Shown piece after piece: positions 52,701 through 61,890 of a stretch of 64,000 bases of DNA; the stretch's first letter is position 1; the number at the start of each line of letters is the position of its first letter. The translations under genes and the position numbers were made by a program. The stretch comes from Pannonibacter indicus (GTDB lineage Bacteria > Pseudomonadota > Alphaproteobacteria > Rhizobiales > Stappiaceae). The notes below the pieces were generated by a model. The model was not told where the DNA came from. It worked only from the letters and a program-made list of their open reading frames with translations, and did no database searches. Location: contig NZ_LIPT01000008.1 in the NCBI RefSeq assembly GCF_001418225.1, positions 142,370 through 206,369 of the forward strand, in the 5' to 3' direction.

Positions 52701-53831
52701 TTATTTGACGGAACCGGCCAGCAGCCCGCGCACGAGGAACCTCTGCAGCGCGAAGAACACCAGCAGTGGCACAAAGATGGACACGAAGGCGGAAGCCGCG
52801 AGAATTTCCCACTCCCCGCCCTTGGAGCCCAGAAGCTCGCGCAACACGCCGGTCATGACGAGCTGCTGCTGGTTGTTACCAAGGAAGACGGTGGCCACCA
52901 GCAGGTCGTTCCAGGTCCACAGGAACTGAAAGATGGCGAAGGACGCCAGCGCCGGGAAACTGAGCGGCAGGATCAGCTTGAGGAAGATCTGGAAGTCGCT
53001 CGCCCCGTCCACCCGCGCGCTCTCGATGATCTCGCGCGGCAGGCCCACCATGTAGTTGCGCAAGAGATAGATCGCCATGGGCAGGCCGAAGCCCGTGTGC
53101 GCCAGCCAGATCCCAAGATACTCCTTGCCGATACCCAGCGAATTATGCAGCCGCAGCAAGGGGATCAGCGCCAGCTGCAGCGGCACGACCAGAAGGCCGA
53201 CGATGGCGGCAATCAGCAGCGCCCGGCCCGGAAACTCCATCCAGGCCAGCGCATAGGCGGCGAAGGCGGCAATCAGGATCGGGATGATGGTCGCCGGTAT
53301 GGTCACCGTCAGCGTGTTGAGAAACGCCCGGCCCAGCCCCTCGGCAAACAGCACCGTCTCGTAATTGGCCATGGTGAAGCTCGGCGGTGTTTCCGCCGTC
53401 ACGAAAATGCGCGGGCTGCGGCCCTCGAACCGCGACGGGCTCTCCAGCCGGTAGGTGCCATCGGCTTCCACCGTCAGCGTCTGCCCATCGGCAAGGCTGG
53501 CCGTGGTGCCCGCCTCATGGGCCGCAGGATCCCGCGAGGAGGTGCCGAAGGCAGTCACAATGCCGCTGCCTGTGTCAAAGACATTTCCATCAATGACGAA
53601 ACGCCCCGCCTCCTCGCGCTGGGAAGCGGCATCGCCAGCCCGGACGATGGAATTCTGAACCGATGGAAACAGCGCCTTCCACCAGCCGGTGGCGGCAATC
53701 TGGTCCGCCTGCCGGAAGGAAGAGACCAGAAGCCCGATGGTCGGAACCGTCCACAGCAGCACCAGCGCGATGACGGAAAGGTTGACGGCCCAGGTGAGCC
53801 CCGAGCGCTTGCCCGCAATATGATCCATCAC
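52701..53831 (-). CDS. aglG: Alpha-glucoside ABC importer permease AglG
   Basis: This 376-residue permease has an N-terminal helix (LTWAVNLSVIALVLLWTVPT), then a periplasmic insert of about 100 residues (roughly 45-145), then the MalG-type helices and the EAA loop (IIESARVDGASDFQIFLKLI). The insert makes it longer than MalG (about 280-296) but matches AglG proteins. It overlaps the AglF gene by 4 bases. Confidence 0.92.
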   Translation of the reverse strand: MMDHIAGKRSGLTWAVNLSVIALVLLWTVPTIGLLVSSFRQADQIAATGWWKALFPSVQNSIVRAGDAASQREEAGRFVIDGNVFDTGSGIVTAFGTSSRDPAAHEAGTTASLADGQTLTVEADGTYRLESPSRFEGRSPRIFVTAETPPSFTMANYETVLFAEGLGRAFLNTLTVTIPATIIPILIAAFAAYALAWMEFPGRALLIAAIVGLLVVPLQLALIPLLRLHNSLGIGKEYLGIWLAHTGFGLPMAIYLLRNYMVGLPREIIESARVDGASDFQIFLKLILPLSFPALASFAIFQFLWTWNDLLVATVFLGNNQQQLVMTGVLRELLGSKGGEWEILAASAFVSIFVPLLVFFALQRFLVRGLLAGSVK

Positions 53832-54823
53832 TGCATCTCCTTGCGGGCGTTGCGGATATTCCAGATCATGATCGGCGTCACCAGCAGCATGATTACCAGC
53901 GCCACCGTGGAGGCACGGCCGGTGTCATTGCCACGGAACATCCAGTCGAACATGAGATTGGCAAGCACCTGCGTGCCCGACTGGCCGTTGGTCATGGCCA
54001 GCACGATATCGAAGACCTTCAGCACCACGATGGTGATCGTCGTCCAGACCACAGCAATGGTGCCCCAGATCTGCGGCACCTTGATGCGGAAGAAAACCTG
54101 CAACGGCGAGGCGCCATCAAGAATCGCCGCCTCGATGGTCTCCTCCGGAATGCCGCGCAGGGCAGCCGAGAGAATGACCATGGCAAAGCCGGTCTGGATC
54201 CAGACCAGCACGATCATCAGGAACAGGTTGTTCCACAGGTCAATGGTCAGCCAGGTCTGCGGCTCGCCGCCGAAGAACACCACCACTGCATTGAGAAGGC
54301 CGATCTGCTCCTGCCCGGCGGGCCGGTAGTCATAGATGAATTTCCAGATCACCGAGGCGCCGATGAAAGAGATCGCCATCGGCATGAAGATCAGCGACTT
54401 GGCGAGATTGCCCCAGCGGATACGGTCCGTCAGCGCTGCCGCCAGCAGACCGAATGCGGTGGAGGCGGCAGGCACGAACAGCAGCCACAGCATGTTGTTG
54501 CGGATGGATTCGCGGAATTTAGCGTCCTCTACCAGCCAGATGTAGTTGCCAAGGCCGACAAAGCGCGTGCCCGAACTGTCGTGCAGCGACAGCCAGACCG
54601 ACACGAACACCGGGTAAAGCAGATAGACGCCCAGCAGCAGCAGGGCGGGCGCCAGGAACAGCCAGGGCCGGATCAGGGCCGCCCGGTTGATGTTGCGCCC
54701 CGCATTGGCCCCGCGCGGCGGAAACACCGCATCAAGGATGAGGTTGGAGCCGTAGAAATAGGCGACGCAGCCGAACACGCCGGCAACAATCGTCGCACCC
54801 GCCATCATGATCTGCTGGAGCAT
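53828..54823 (-). CDS. aglF: Alpha-glucoside ABC importer permease AglF
   Basis: This 331-residue permease with about eight membrane helices has the EAA loop TIEAAILDGASPLQVFFRIK, which follows ILSAALRGIPEE. ATG 54823 (MLQQIMMAGATIVAG) after GGGAGGGA is preferred to the longer frame from 54943. It forms the MalF-like half of the importer and is coupled to aglG by an ATGA overlap. Confidence 0.92.
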   Translation of the reverse strand: MLQQIMMAGATIVAGVFGCVAYFYGSNLILDAVFPPRGANAGRNINRAALIRPWLFLAPALLLLGVYLLYPVFVSVWLSLHDSSGTRFVGLGNYIWLVEDAKFRESIRNNMLWLLFVPAASTAFGLLAAALTDRIRWGNLAKSLIFMPMAISFIGASVIWKFIYDYRPAGQEQIGLLNAVVVFFGGEPQTWLTIDLWNNLFLMIVLVWIQTGFAMVILSAALRGIPEETIEAAILDGASPLQVFFRIKVPQIWGTIAVVWTTITIVVLKVFDIVLAMTNGQSGTQVLANLMFDWMFRGNDTGRASTVALVIMLLVTPIMIWNIRNARKEMQ

Positions 54824-54917
54824 TGTCCCTCCCGCCCGCCTCGGCCCGCCGGCAGCACATGCGGCCTGCAGGGTCCCGGCATCCGGTTCAACCGGCTTTT
54901 TGTCGTTGTGAAGAGCC

Positions 54918-54938
54918 GCCAGCCGTATCGCGGCTGGC
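54918..54938 (-). promoter_or_regulatory. Intercistronic stem-loop between aglE and aglF
   Basis: A perfect 8-bp stem (GCCAGCCG / CGGCTGGC) with a 5-base loop lies 12 bases after the aglE stop. As with the hairpins at 7427 and 10625, it is placed to protect the binding-protein message from 3' decay and lower downstream expression. Confidence 0.7.
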
Positions 54939-54949
54939 AGCACAGGCCA

Positions 54950-56308
54950 TTACTTCTTGATCGCGTCCCAGGCCTTCTGGATATCCGCGCCGACCACGGC
55001 CGCGTCCTTTCCACCGGCCACATAGTCCACCATGCCGGTCCAGAAAGCACCGGCACCAATGGCGCCCGGCATCAGGTCGGACCCGTCAAAGCGGAAGGTG
55101 GTGGCGTTCAGAAGGATATCACCCATCTTCTTCAGGGTCGGATCGCCATAGACTTCCGTGTTGACGCCCTTGTGCGGGGTCAGGAAGCCGGTCTGTGCCA
55201 TCCACACTTCATGGGCGATCGGCGTCTGCAGGAAATCGATCAGCGCCCGGGCGGCCGGGCTGTCCCTGGTGATGGAGAACATGGTGCCCGCACCCAGCAC
55301 CGGCTGACCAAGGTCCTTTTCCGCATAGGCCGGGAAATAGAAGAAATCCACGTCCTCACCGATCACCGTGCCTTCGGGGAAGAAGGACGGGATGAAGGAT
55401 GCCTGGCGGTGCATGTAGCACTGCGGCGGCGAGGCGAAGAGGCCCTTCGGGCTGTCGCGGAAATCGATGGTTGCGACACCGGCCGCACCGCCAGCCACGT
55501 ATTTTTCGTTGCGGGCAAAATAGCCGAATTCCTCGATGGCACCCACCACCTTCGGATCATCGAACTTCAGGTCATTGCGCGTCCAGGCGTCGTAATCCTC
55601 CGGCGTCTGGGTGCGCAGCATCAGGTCTTCCACCCAGTCTGTGGCCGGCCAGCCGGTCGCAGCGCCCGAGCCAAGACCGATGCACCACGGTGTGCCGCCA
55701 TCGGCGACGATCTGATCCGTCAGCGCCTTCAGCTCTTCCATGGTCGTGGGCACTTCATAGCCCGCATCCTCGAAGTTCTCCGGCACGTACCAGACGAGCG
55801 ACTTCACATCGACCTTGTAGAACAGGCCGTAGAGCGCATCCTGACCGTCCTTGCCCTTGAAAGTGGCCAGATCCACCCAGGACTGACCTGCGGCATAGTT
55901 GTCGCGCAGCCAGTTGGAGACCTCATCACCCAGCGGCGTCAGGAAGCCCTTGGCTGCCAGATCGCGCGCAAGGCCCGGCTGCGGGAAGATGGCGACATCA
56001 GGCGGGGAACCGGCTTCCGTATCGATAACGATCTGCTGCTCGAAGCTGTCGGAGCCGGAATAGTTGACCTTCACCCCCGTCGCCGCCTCGAAATAGGCAA
56101 AGACGCTTTCCACCAGCGCCTTGTCCGGCCCAAGCCAGGGGCCAAGCACCGTGATCGACTGCCCCTTCAGGGCATCGGACTTAACGCCCTCATAACTTTC
56201 CCAGTTGAAACGGCTGTCGGCGCCCGGCTCGAACTTCAGGCTCTGCGCATTGGCTGCGCCGCACATCAGCGCAAGCCCGGCCGCGCCGGCGAGCAAAACT
56301 GTCTTCAT
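54950..56308 (-). CDS. aglE: Alpha-glucoside ABC importer solute-binding protein
   Basis: This 452-residue periplasmic protein has a signal peptide (MKTVLLAGAAGLALMCGAAN, cleaved near ANA-QS) and an SBP_bac_1 fold. ITVLGPWLGPDKALVESVFA is the first strand and helix, PPDVAIFPQPGLARDLAAKG a ligand-lobe segment, and GSGAATGWPATDWVEDLMLR a marker of the AglE family. ATG 56308 follows GGGAGGTAGCG. First of the aglEFGAK operon, divergent from the LacI regulator. Confidence 0.93.
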   Translation of the reverse strand: MKTVLLAGAAGLALMCGAANAQSLKFEPGADSRFNWESYEGVKSDALKGQSITVLGPWLGPDKALVESVFAYFEAATGVKVNYSGSDSFEQQIVIDTEAGSPPDVAIFPQPGLARDLAAKGFLTPLGDEVSNWLRDNYAAGQSWVDLATFKGKDGQDALYGLFYKVDVKSLVWYVPENFEDAGYEVPTTMEELKALTDQIVADGGTPWCIGLGSGAATGWPATDWVEDLMLRTQTPEDYDAWTRNDLKFDDPKVVGAIEEFGYFARNEKYVAGGAAGVATIDFRDSPKGLFASPPQCYMHRQASFIPSFFPEGTVIGEDVDFFYFPAYAEKDLGQPVLGAGTMFSITRDSPAARALIDFLQTPIAHEVWMAQTGFLTPHKGVNTEVYGDPTLKKMGDILLNATTFRFDGSDLMPGAIGAGAFWTGMVDYVAGGKDAAVVGADIQKAWDAIKK

Positions 56309-56364
56309 CGCTACCTCCCAGTACCGCGCCAGGTTCCTGCGCTTCACACGCCGGACCAAGCGTC

Positions 56365-56382
56365 ATTCAAACCGCTTTGAAT
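56365..56382. promoter_or_regulatory. AglR-type operator upstream of aglE
   Basis: The palindrome ATTCAAA-CCGC-TTTGAAT has the size and central C-G step of LacI-family operators. It lies 57 bases upstream of the aglE start. A related site stands near the regulator gene. Confidence 0.8.
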
Positions 56383-56503
56383 GCCTCACACTCGCTGATC
56401 GGCGCATGCGAGTCAACGGGGATGTTTTTTCAGACATGCTACAACATCACATCCACCCAGTGTTTTCGCGCCGCACTGCAGCAAAACACCCGGTCAAAGG
56501 TCT

Positions 56504-56557
56504 TTGACGCAAGCACCGCAGGCAGCTAAAGTCACGCAAAACTCAAAGCGGTTTGGG
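56504..56557 (+). promoter_or_regulatory. Regulator-gene promoter and second AglR-type operator
   Basis: A -35 TTGACG (56504-56509) and -10 TAAAGT (56527-56532) are 17 bases apart. The second operator, CTCAAAGCGGTTTGGG (56542-56557), overlaps the expected transcript start. It shares the core CAAA-GCGG-TTTG with the aglE site in opposite orientation. This suits autoregulation plus control of the divergent operon. Confidence 0.75.
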
Positions 56558-56590
56558 TGATCAGACCGAGACTTTCCGCGTTGTGCCCCG

Positions 56591-57622
56591 ATGAATCTGA
56601 AGCAGTTTTCCCAGAAGCTGGGGCTTTCGCCCACCACGGTCAGCCGCGCCCTCAACGGGTATCCGGAGGTCAATGAGGCCACGCGTGAACGGGTGCTGGC
56701 GGCCGCAAAGCTGCATAACTATCAGCCCAATGCCCGCGCCCAGCGCCTTGCCACGGGCCGCGCCATGGCCATCGGCCACGTCATCCCCATCGCCACCCGG
56801 CACGAGATGGTAAATCCCGTCTTCGCCGATTTCATCGCAGGTGCAGGCGAGAGCTACTCGCGCGCCGGCTACGAGATGGTTCTGTCCATCGTGCCGGATG
56901 ACCAGGAAGCCAGCGTCTACCGGGAGCTGAAATCCCGCGGCACGGTGGATGGCATCATCGTCCATGGCCCCAAGATGGCCGATCCGCGCATTCCGCGGCT
57001 GCAAGACATCGGCCTGCCCTTCGTGGTGCATGGCCGCTCCAGCGGCACGGCGGTTCCCTATGCCTGGCTCGACATCAACAACCGCCGCGCCTTCCGCCGC
57101 GCCACGGACTTCCTGCTGGATCTCGGCCACCGCCGCATCGGGCTGGTCAACGGCCTGGAGTTCATGGACTTCGCCGCCCGCCGCCGCTCCGGCTATATCG
57201 AAGCATTGGAAGCGCGCGGGTTTAAGCCTGCGCCGGAACTGATGTTCAGCGCCGAGATGACCGAAGGTCAGGGCTATGCCGCTGCTTCCGCGATGCTCAC
57301 CCTGCCCGAACCGCCGACCGCCTTCCTTGCGTCTTCCATGATCTCCGGCATCGGCGTGCGCCGCGCTGTCGAGGAACGCGGCCTGAAGCTGGGTAAGGAC
57401 GTGTCCGTCATCATCCATGATGACGAGCTTGGATATCTGAAGAACGGCGCGGAAGTGCCCCTCTTCACCGCCACCCGCTCCTCCGTGCGTGAGGCCGGAC
57501 GTCTGGCGGCGGACATGCTGCTGGCGCAGATTGCCGAGCCTGCCAGCGAGCCGCAGACCCGCCTTCTTGAATGCGATCTCATCATTGGCCAGTCCACCGG
57601 ACCGGCGCCAGCCAGGACCTGA
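56591..57622 (+). CDS. aglR: LacI-family regulator of alpha-glucoside use
   Basis: This 343-residue repressor has the LacI HTH and hinge (KQFSQKLGLSPTTVSRALNG, YPEVNEATRERVLAAAKLHN) and a periplasmic-binding-like sugar domain. It is divergent from aglE with a palindromic operator near each gene, the AglR arrangement of Sinorhizobium. It probably releases DNA on binding an alpha-glucoside. The GH1 gene follows by 5 bases and is likely co-transcribed. Confidence 0.92.
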   Translation: MNLKQFSQKLGLSPTTVSRALNGYPEVNEATRERVLAAAKLHNYQPNARAQRLATGRAMAIGHVIPIATRHEMVNPVFADFIAGAGESYSRAGYEMVLSIVPDDQEASVYRELKSRGTVDGIIVHGPKMADPRIPRLQDIGLPFVVHGRSSGTAVPYAWLDINNRRAFRRATDFLLDLGHRRIGLVNGLEFMDFAARRRSGYIEALEARGFKPAPELMFSAEMTEGQGYAAASAMLTLPEPPTAFLASSMISGIGVRRAVEERGLKLGKDVSVIIHDDELGYLKNGAEVPLFTATRSSVREAGRLAADMLLAQIAEPASEPQTRLLECDLIIGQSTGPAPART

Positions 57623-57627
57623 TTTCC

Positions 57628-58953
57628 ATGAACTTCACCCGTGCCGATTTCCCCGGAGACTTCCTCTTCGGCGCCTCCACCTCGAGCTACCAGATCGAGG
57701 GCAGCGCCCTCGGCGGAGCGGGGCGCAGCCAGTGGGATGACTTTGCCGCAACGCCGGGCAATGTCATCCGCGCCGAAAACGGTGCGCGCGCCTGCGAGCA
57801 TATCCTGCGCATGGACGAGGACCTGGACCTGCTCAAACAGGGCAATTTCGACGTCTACCGCTTCTCCACCTCCTGGGCCCGCGTCATGCCGGAAGGGCGC
57901 GGCGCGGTGAATGCGGAAGGGCTCGATTTCTACGACCGGCTGGTGGACGGCCTGCTGGAACGCGGCATCAAGCCTGCCCTCACCCTCTATCACTGGGAAC
58001 TGCCCTCGGCGCTTCTGGATCAGGGCGGCTGGCGCAACCGGGACATCGCGGACTGGTTCGCCGACTACACCACTCTCATGATGGAACGGCTGGGCGACCG
58101 TGTGTGGTCCGTCGCCCCCATCAACGAGCCCTGGTGCGTCACCTGGCTGTCCCATTTCCTCGGCATCCATGCGCCGGGTGTGCGCGACATCCGCGCCACC
58201 GCCCGCGCCATGCATCATGTGCTGCTCGCCCATGGCCGCTCCATTCAGGCCATGCGCGCACTGGGCGTGAAGAACCTCGGCGCCGTCTGCAATTTCGAAT
58301 ATGCCGCGCCTGCCGATGACAGCGAGGAAGCCCGCAAGGCCGCAGAGCTCTACGACGGCTATTACAATCGCTGGTTCCTCGGCGGCATCTTCAAGAAGGA
58401 ATATCCGGCCAATGTGCTGGAAGGTCTTGGCCCCCACATGCCGAAGGGCTGGGAGAACGACTTTGACGTGATCGGGACGCCCGTGGACTGGTGCGGGCTC
58501 AATTACTACACTCGCAAGCTCATCGCGCCGGATCCGGACAGCGCCTGGCCCTCCCACAAGGAGGTGGAAGGTCCCCTGCCAAAGACGCAGATGGGCTGGG
58601 AAATCTATCCCGAAGGCCTCGAATTCTTCCTCAAGCGCACCCACGCGGAATACACGAAAGGCCTGCCGCTCTACGTCACGGAAAATGGCCTTGCCAATGA
58701 TGATCATCTGATCAACGGCGAGGTGCAGGATGATGGTCGTATCGATTTCCTTGACCAGCACCTTGCCGCCATCCTCCGGGCAGCAAAGGCCGGCGTGCCG
58801 GTGAAAGGCTATTTCCTCTGGTCGCTGATGGACAATTACGAGTGGGCCGTGGGCTACGAGAAACGCTTCGGCATCGTGCACACCGACTTCGAAACACTGA
58901 AACGCACCCCCAAGGCCTCCTTCAAGGCCCTTGCAAAAGCCATCGCGCGCTGA
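57628..58953 (+). CDS. Beta-glucosidase, GH1
   Basis: This 441-residue cytoplasmic GH1 enzyme hydrolyses beta-linked glucosides or related sugars. The acid/base glutamate lies in WSVAPINEPWCVTWLSHFLG and the nucleophile glutamate in LPLYVTENGLANDD. The N-terminus FPGDFLFGASTSSYQIEGSA and C-terminal WSLMDNYEWAVGYEKRFGIV are typical. ATG 57628, preceded by AGGA, begins 6 bases after the regulator stop, so the beta-glucosidase is placed under the alpha-glucoside regulator. Confidence 0.94.
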   Translation: MNFTRADFPGDFLFGASTSSYQIEGSALGGAGRSQWDDFAATPGNVIRAENGARACEHILRMDEDLDLLKQGNFDVYRFSTSWARVMPEGRGAVNAEGLDFYDRLVDGLLERGIKPALTLYHWELPSALLDQGGWRNRDIADWFADYTTLMMERLGDRVWSVAPINEPWCVTWLSHFLGIHAPGVRDIRATARAMHHVLLAHGRSIQAMRALGVKNLGAVCNFEYAAPADDSEEARKAAELYDGYYNRWFLGGIFKKEYPANVLEGLGPHMPKGWENDFDVIGTPVDWCGLNYYTRKLIAPDPDSAWPSHKEVEGPLPKTQMGWEIYPEGLEFFLKRTHAEYTKGLPLYVTENGLANDDHLINGEVQDDGRIDFLDQHLAAILRAAKAGVPVKGYFLWSLMDNYEWAVGYEKRFGIVHTDFETLKRTPKASFKALAKAIAR

Positions 58954-58985
58954 TTGGCCACGGGTTGGCCTTGACAGACAGACTT

Positions 58986-59028
58986 GGGAAGGGCCTTTCT
59001 GCTGCATTGCAACAAGAAGGCCTTTCCC
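58986..59028 (+). promoter_or_regulatory. Hairpin covering the ribosome-binding site of the Nudix gene
   Basis: GGGAAGGGCCTTTCT (58986-59000) pairs imperfectly with AAGAAGGCCTTTCCC (59014-59028). The second arm contains the AAGAAGG ribosome-binding site and ends directly at ATG 59029, so folding would hide the start region. Either a translational control or the remnant of the upstream gene's terminator. Confidence 0.6.
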
Positions 59029-59637
59029 ATGTCAGAGACCGGTACGCCCGCCCGCACCCTGCAAGACCGGGTCCGCATCCGCGAAGCTGCGCTGCTTTCC
59101 GATTACTGGGGCAAGCTGACCCGCTACCGCTTTGATCTGCGCCGGTCGGATGGTCAATGGCAGGAGCAGACACGGGAAGTCTATGACCGGGGGCACGGCG
59201 CCGTGCTGCTGGCCTATGACCTGGAGCGCCGCCACGTGCTGCTCACCCGCCAGTTCCGCCTGCCGGCTTTTGTTGCCGGATATCGGGAGGAGATGATCGA
59301 GGCGCCCGCCGGGCTGCTCGACAAGCTCGATCCCGAAACCCGCATCCGTGCCGAGGTGGAAGAGGAAACCGGCTACCGGCTGGGCAAGGTGGAGCGCCTG
59401 TTTGCGCCCTTCATGAGCCCCGGCTCGGTCACCGAACAGGTCACCTTCTTCATCGCCCCCTATTCCCCCGATGACCGGGTGAGTGACGGCGGCGGCCTTG
59501 AAGAGGAAGGCGAGGACATCGAAGTTCTGGACCTTGCCTTTGACGAGGCGTTTGCCATGGTCCGCGACGGCCGCATCTGCGACGGCAAGACCATCCTGCT
59601 GCTCGACCACCTGGCGCTGACCGTGTTCCGGGATTGA
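59029..59637 (+). CDS. Nudix hydrolase, NudK/ADP-ribose pyrophosphatase-like
   Basis: This 202-residue protein has a Nudix box at APAGLLDKLDPETRIRAEVE followed by EETGYRLGKVE. It keeps the second half (EExGY) but has an Ala where the usual Arg of R-E stands. LTRQFRLPAFVAGYREEMIE and LFAPFMSPGSVTEQVTFFIA match the GDP-mannose pyrophosphatase (NudK) branch. It probably cleaves a nucleoside diphosphate sugar. The in-frame ATG 58984 lies inside the hairpin arm, so ATG 59029 is used. Confidence 0.88.
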   Translation: MSETGTPARTLQDRVRIREAALLSDYWGKLTRYRFDLRRSDGQWQEQTREVYDRGHGAVLLAYDLERRHVLLTRQFRLPAFVAGYREEMIEAPAGLLDKLDPETRIRAEVEEETGYRLGKVERLFAPFMSPGSVTEQVTFFIAPYSPDDRVSDGGGLEEEGEDIEVLDLAFDEAFAMVRDGRICDGKTILLLDHLALTVFRD

Positions 59638-59916
59638 GAGACAGTCATATTTTGAAAGTACTTAACCCCAATTCCGTCCTGCCATGACTTGATCATGGCA
59701 TCCACGCCCCTGCCTCTCCCCGCGCCAGGCGGTAACGGAGCACAAGCCTTCAGACAGGCTGACCGTGCGGTACGGCCACGGAATGGATGCCATGGCCGAG
59801 CCATGGCAAGACGGAGACGGGGAGGCTTGGCGCGGGAAGAGAGGCCGAAAGCCTCAAGAAAACCAAAGAGCGCGCCTGGTGGGCACGCCCTTCGTGTTTC
59901 AGAGGATCACGGCAGA
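59638..59916. other. 279-base convergent intergenic region with several hairpins
   Basis: No gene is seen. It holds GCCATGA-CTTGA-TCATGGC (59681-59699), TGCCATGG-CCGAG-CCATGGCA (59788-59808) and the PhoX terminator (separate entry). The first two share the CCATG core, so they may be copies of one short dyad. Confidence 0.6.
59866..59892 (-). terminator. Terminator of the phoX gene
   Basis: On the minus strand AAGGGCGTGCC pairs with GGCGCGCTCTT (11 pairs, two wobbles) around CACCA, followed by TGGTTTTCTTG. It starts 24 bases beyond the phoX stop. Confidence 0.75.
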
Positions 59917-61827
59917 TCAGCCGATGATGCGGTTGTCTTCGTGCTTGACCGCCACGATGGCCGAGCGCGGCAGCTTGCCTTCGCCGTCCGGGAACGAAGC
60001 ATCCGGGTGCTGGATGCCGACGAAGTGGGTGCGCTTGTCGGAAGACCAGGTCATGCCGGTCACTTCTGCGCCCTTCGGGGCGGTGAGGAAGCGCTCGATG
60101 CGGCCCGTCACCGGGTCGCCTGCCAGCATCTGGTTGTTGCCCTGACCGGCATAGTCGCCTTCGTTGCAGTCTTCACCATCGGTCTGGATCCAGAGCAGGC
60201 CCGTGGTGTCGAACATCATGCCGTCCGGCGAGTTGAACATGTTGCCTTCGTTGATGTTCGAAGAGCCGGCATAGGCGTCCTTGTGGACAGCCGGGTTGCC
60301 GGCCATGCAGAACAGGTCCCACCTGAAGGCAGCATCTGCATGGTCTTCATTCGCCGGGAACCAGCGGACGATCTGGCCGTAGTTGTTCTTCTCGCGCGGG
60401 TTGACAGCGTTCACTTCCAGCGGGTCTCCGCCAGCGTTGGTGCGCAGCTTGCCGTCCTTCACTTCACCACGGCGGCTGTTGTTGGTCAGCGCGCAGTAGG
60501 CTTCGATGGCGACCGGGTTGGTGGCAACCCACTCCGGGCGGTCCATGGTGGTGGCACCAACCTTGGAAGCGGCCATGCGGGTGAAGACGCAAATCTCGTC
60601 CATCTTCATGCCGGTGGTTTCCGGCGTCAGAGCCAGCCACTCGCCGGTTCCGTCTTCCGCGAACTTGGCCACAAAGAGCGTGCCTTCGTCCAGCAGCTTA
60701 GAGGTGTCGCCGCCCGGAACGTAGATGCCGTTGGAGACATACTTGTAGAGGAACTCGCCACGCTCATCGTCCCCCATGTAGACGACCACGCGGCCATCAC
60801 GCGCGATCACGCAGGCAGCGTTCTCGTGCTTGATGCGGCCGAGAGCGGTGCGCTTGACCGGGGTGGAGGAGGCGTCCGACGGATCGATCTCGACCACATA
60901 ACCAGCGCGGCGCGGCTCGTTCGGGTGCTTGGAAACGTCGAAACGCTCGTCGAACTTCTCGTAGGCGTAGCGGGTTTCAGCCGAGATGCCATAACGCTTG
61001 TAGTCGTCCGGCAGCTTGAATTCGGCGTTGGTGGAGCCGAAGTAGCCGTTGAAGTTTTCTTCGCAGGTCAGATAGGTGCCCCAGGGGGTCTTGCCTGCAC
61101 CGCAGTTGTTGAAGGTGCCGAAGCTTTCCGTGCCCGACGGATCGGCATCGGTCTTGACGAGATCTGAACCGGCAGCCGGGCCAGAGAGCTTCATCGGGGT
61201 GTTGTGATGAATGCGGCGGTTGAACGGGCTGTCCACCACGATGTGCCAGCCGTTTTCGCCTTCCGCCACTTCCATGACGGTGACGCCCTGCATGTGCTGC
61301 AGGATCTTCACGTCGTCGGCGCTCTGCGGCACACCTTCCGGAGCATGCGGCAGGTTGATTTCCGGGTTCACATATTCGTGGTTCACGGCGATGACCTGAT
61401 GGCCGCCGATGACGAAGAGTTCCATGCCGTCGGTGTTTTCACCGAACACCTTGTCCGAATGCTCGACGCTGACAGCCTTTTCCGGGTCCAGATCCGGCAC
61501 GCCCGAGAACAGCGGCTCGCCCCACTTGGCCAGCGGCTTCCAGGTGTAGCCTTCCGGAACATGAACGGTGTGGCCGGTCGCAATCGGCACCGGCTTGAAC
61601 TGGAAGCGCGAGGACGTGTCCTGCGCCAGTGCAGCGGTGGAGGACATCAGGTTGCCCACGGTGCCCATGGCAGCAGCGGCAGAGCCGAAAGCCAGGACAC
61701 CGCCAAGGAAGCCGCGGCGGGACAGGGCGCTTTCGACCACGCAGTCGAAATCCGTCACGGCCGGGGGCGGGTTCTGCAGTTCATCCCATTCGTCCCAGGA
61801 CAGATCGCTCTTCTTGATGCCGGACAT
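59917..61827 (-). CDS. phoX: PhoX-family alkaline phosphatase (DUF839), Tat-exported
   Basis: This 636-residue protein matches the PhoX/DUF839 family of Ca2+/Fe-dependent phosphatases that release phosphate from organic esters. A Tat signal is visible at about residues 37-70 (SRRGFLGGVLAFGSAAAAMG), late because of a long acidic N-region typical of PhoX. Family marks are FVIGGHQVIAVNHEYVNPEI, GTFNNCGAGKTPWGTYLTCE, KHENAACVIARDGRVVVYMG and EGNMFNSPDGMMFDTTGLLW. A candidate Pho box lies about 65-80 bases upstream. Monocistronic. Confidence 0.93.
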   Translation of the reverse strand: MSGIKKSDLSWDEWDELQNPPPAVTDFDCVVESALSRRGFLGGVLAFGSAAAAMGTVGNLMSSTAALAQDTSSRFQFKPVPIATGHTVHVPEGYTWKPLAKWGEPLFSGVPDLDPEKAVSVEHSDKVFGENTDGMELFVIGGHQVIAVNHEYVNPEINLPHAPEGVPQSADDVKILQHMQGVTVMEVAEGENGWHIVVDSPFNRRIHHNTPMKLSGPAAGSDLVKTDADPSGTESFGTFNNCGAGKTPWGTYLTCEENFNGYFGSTNAEFKLPDDYKRYGISAETRYAYEKFDERFDVSKHPNEPRRAGYVVEIDPSDASSTPVKRTALGRIKHENAACVIARDGRVVVYMGDDERGEFLYKYVSNGIYVPGGDTSKLLDEGTLFVAKFAEDGTGEWLALTPETTGMKMDEICVFTRMAASKVGATTMDRPEWVATNPVAIEAYCALTNNSRRGEVKDGKLRTNAGGDPLEVNAVNPREKNNYGQIVRWFPANEDHADAAFRWDLFCMAGNPAVHKDAYAGSSNINEGNMFNSPDGMMFDTTGLLWIQTDGEDCNEGDYAGQGNNQMLAGDPVTGRIERFLTAPKGAEVTGMTWSSDKRTHFVGIQHPDASFPDGEGKLPRSAIVAVKHEDNRIIG

Positions 61828-61890
61828 GGCTAGCTCTCTCGAAACTGTTTACGAGGTCTATCGCCTCGCCCGACCGGTTAATGGCTCAGT

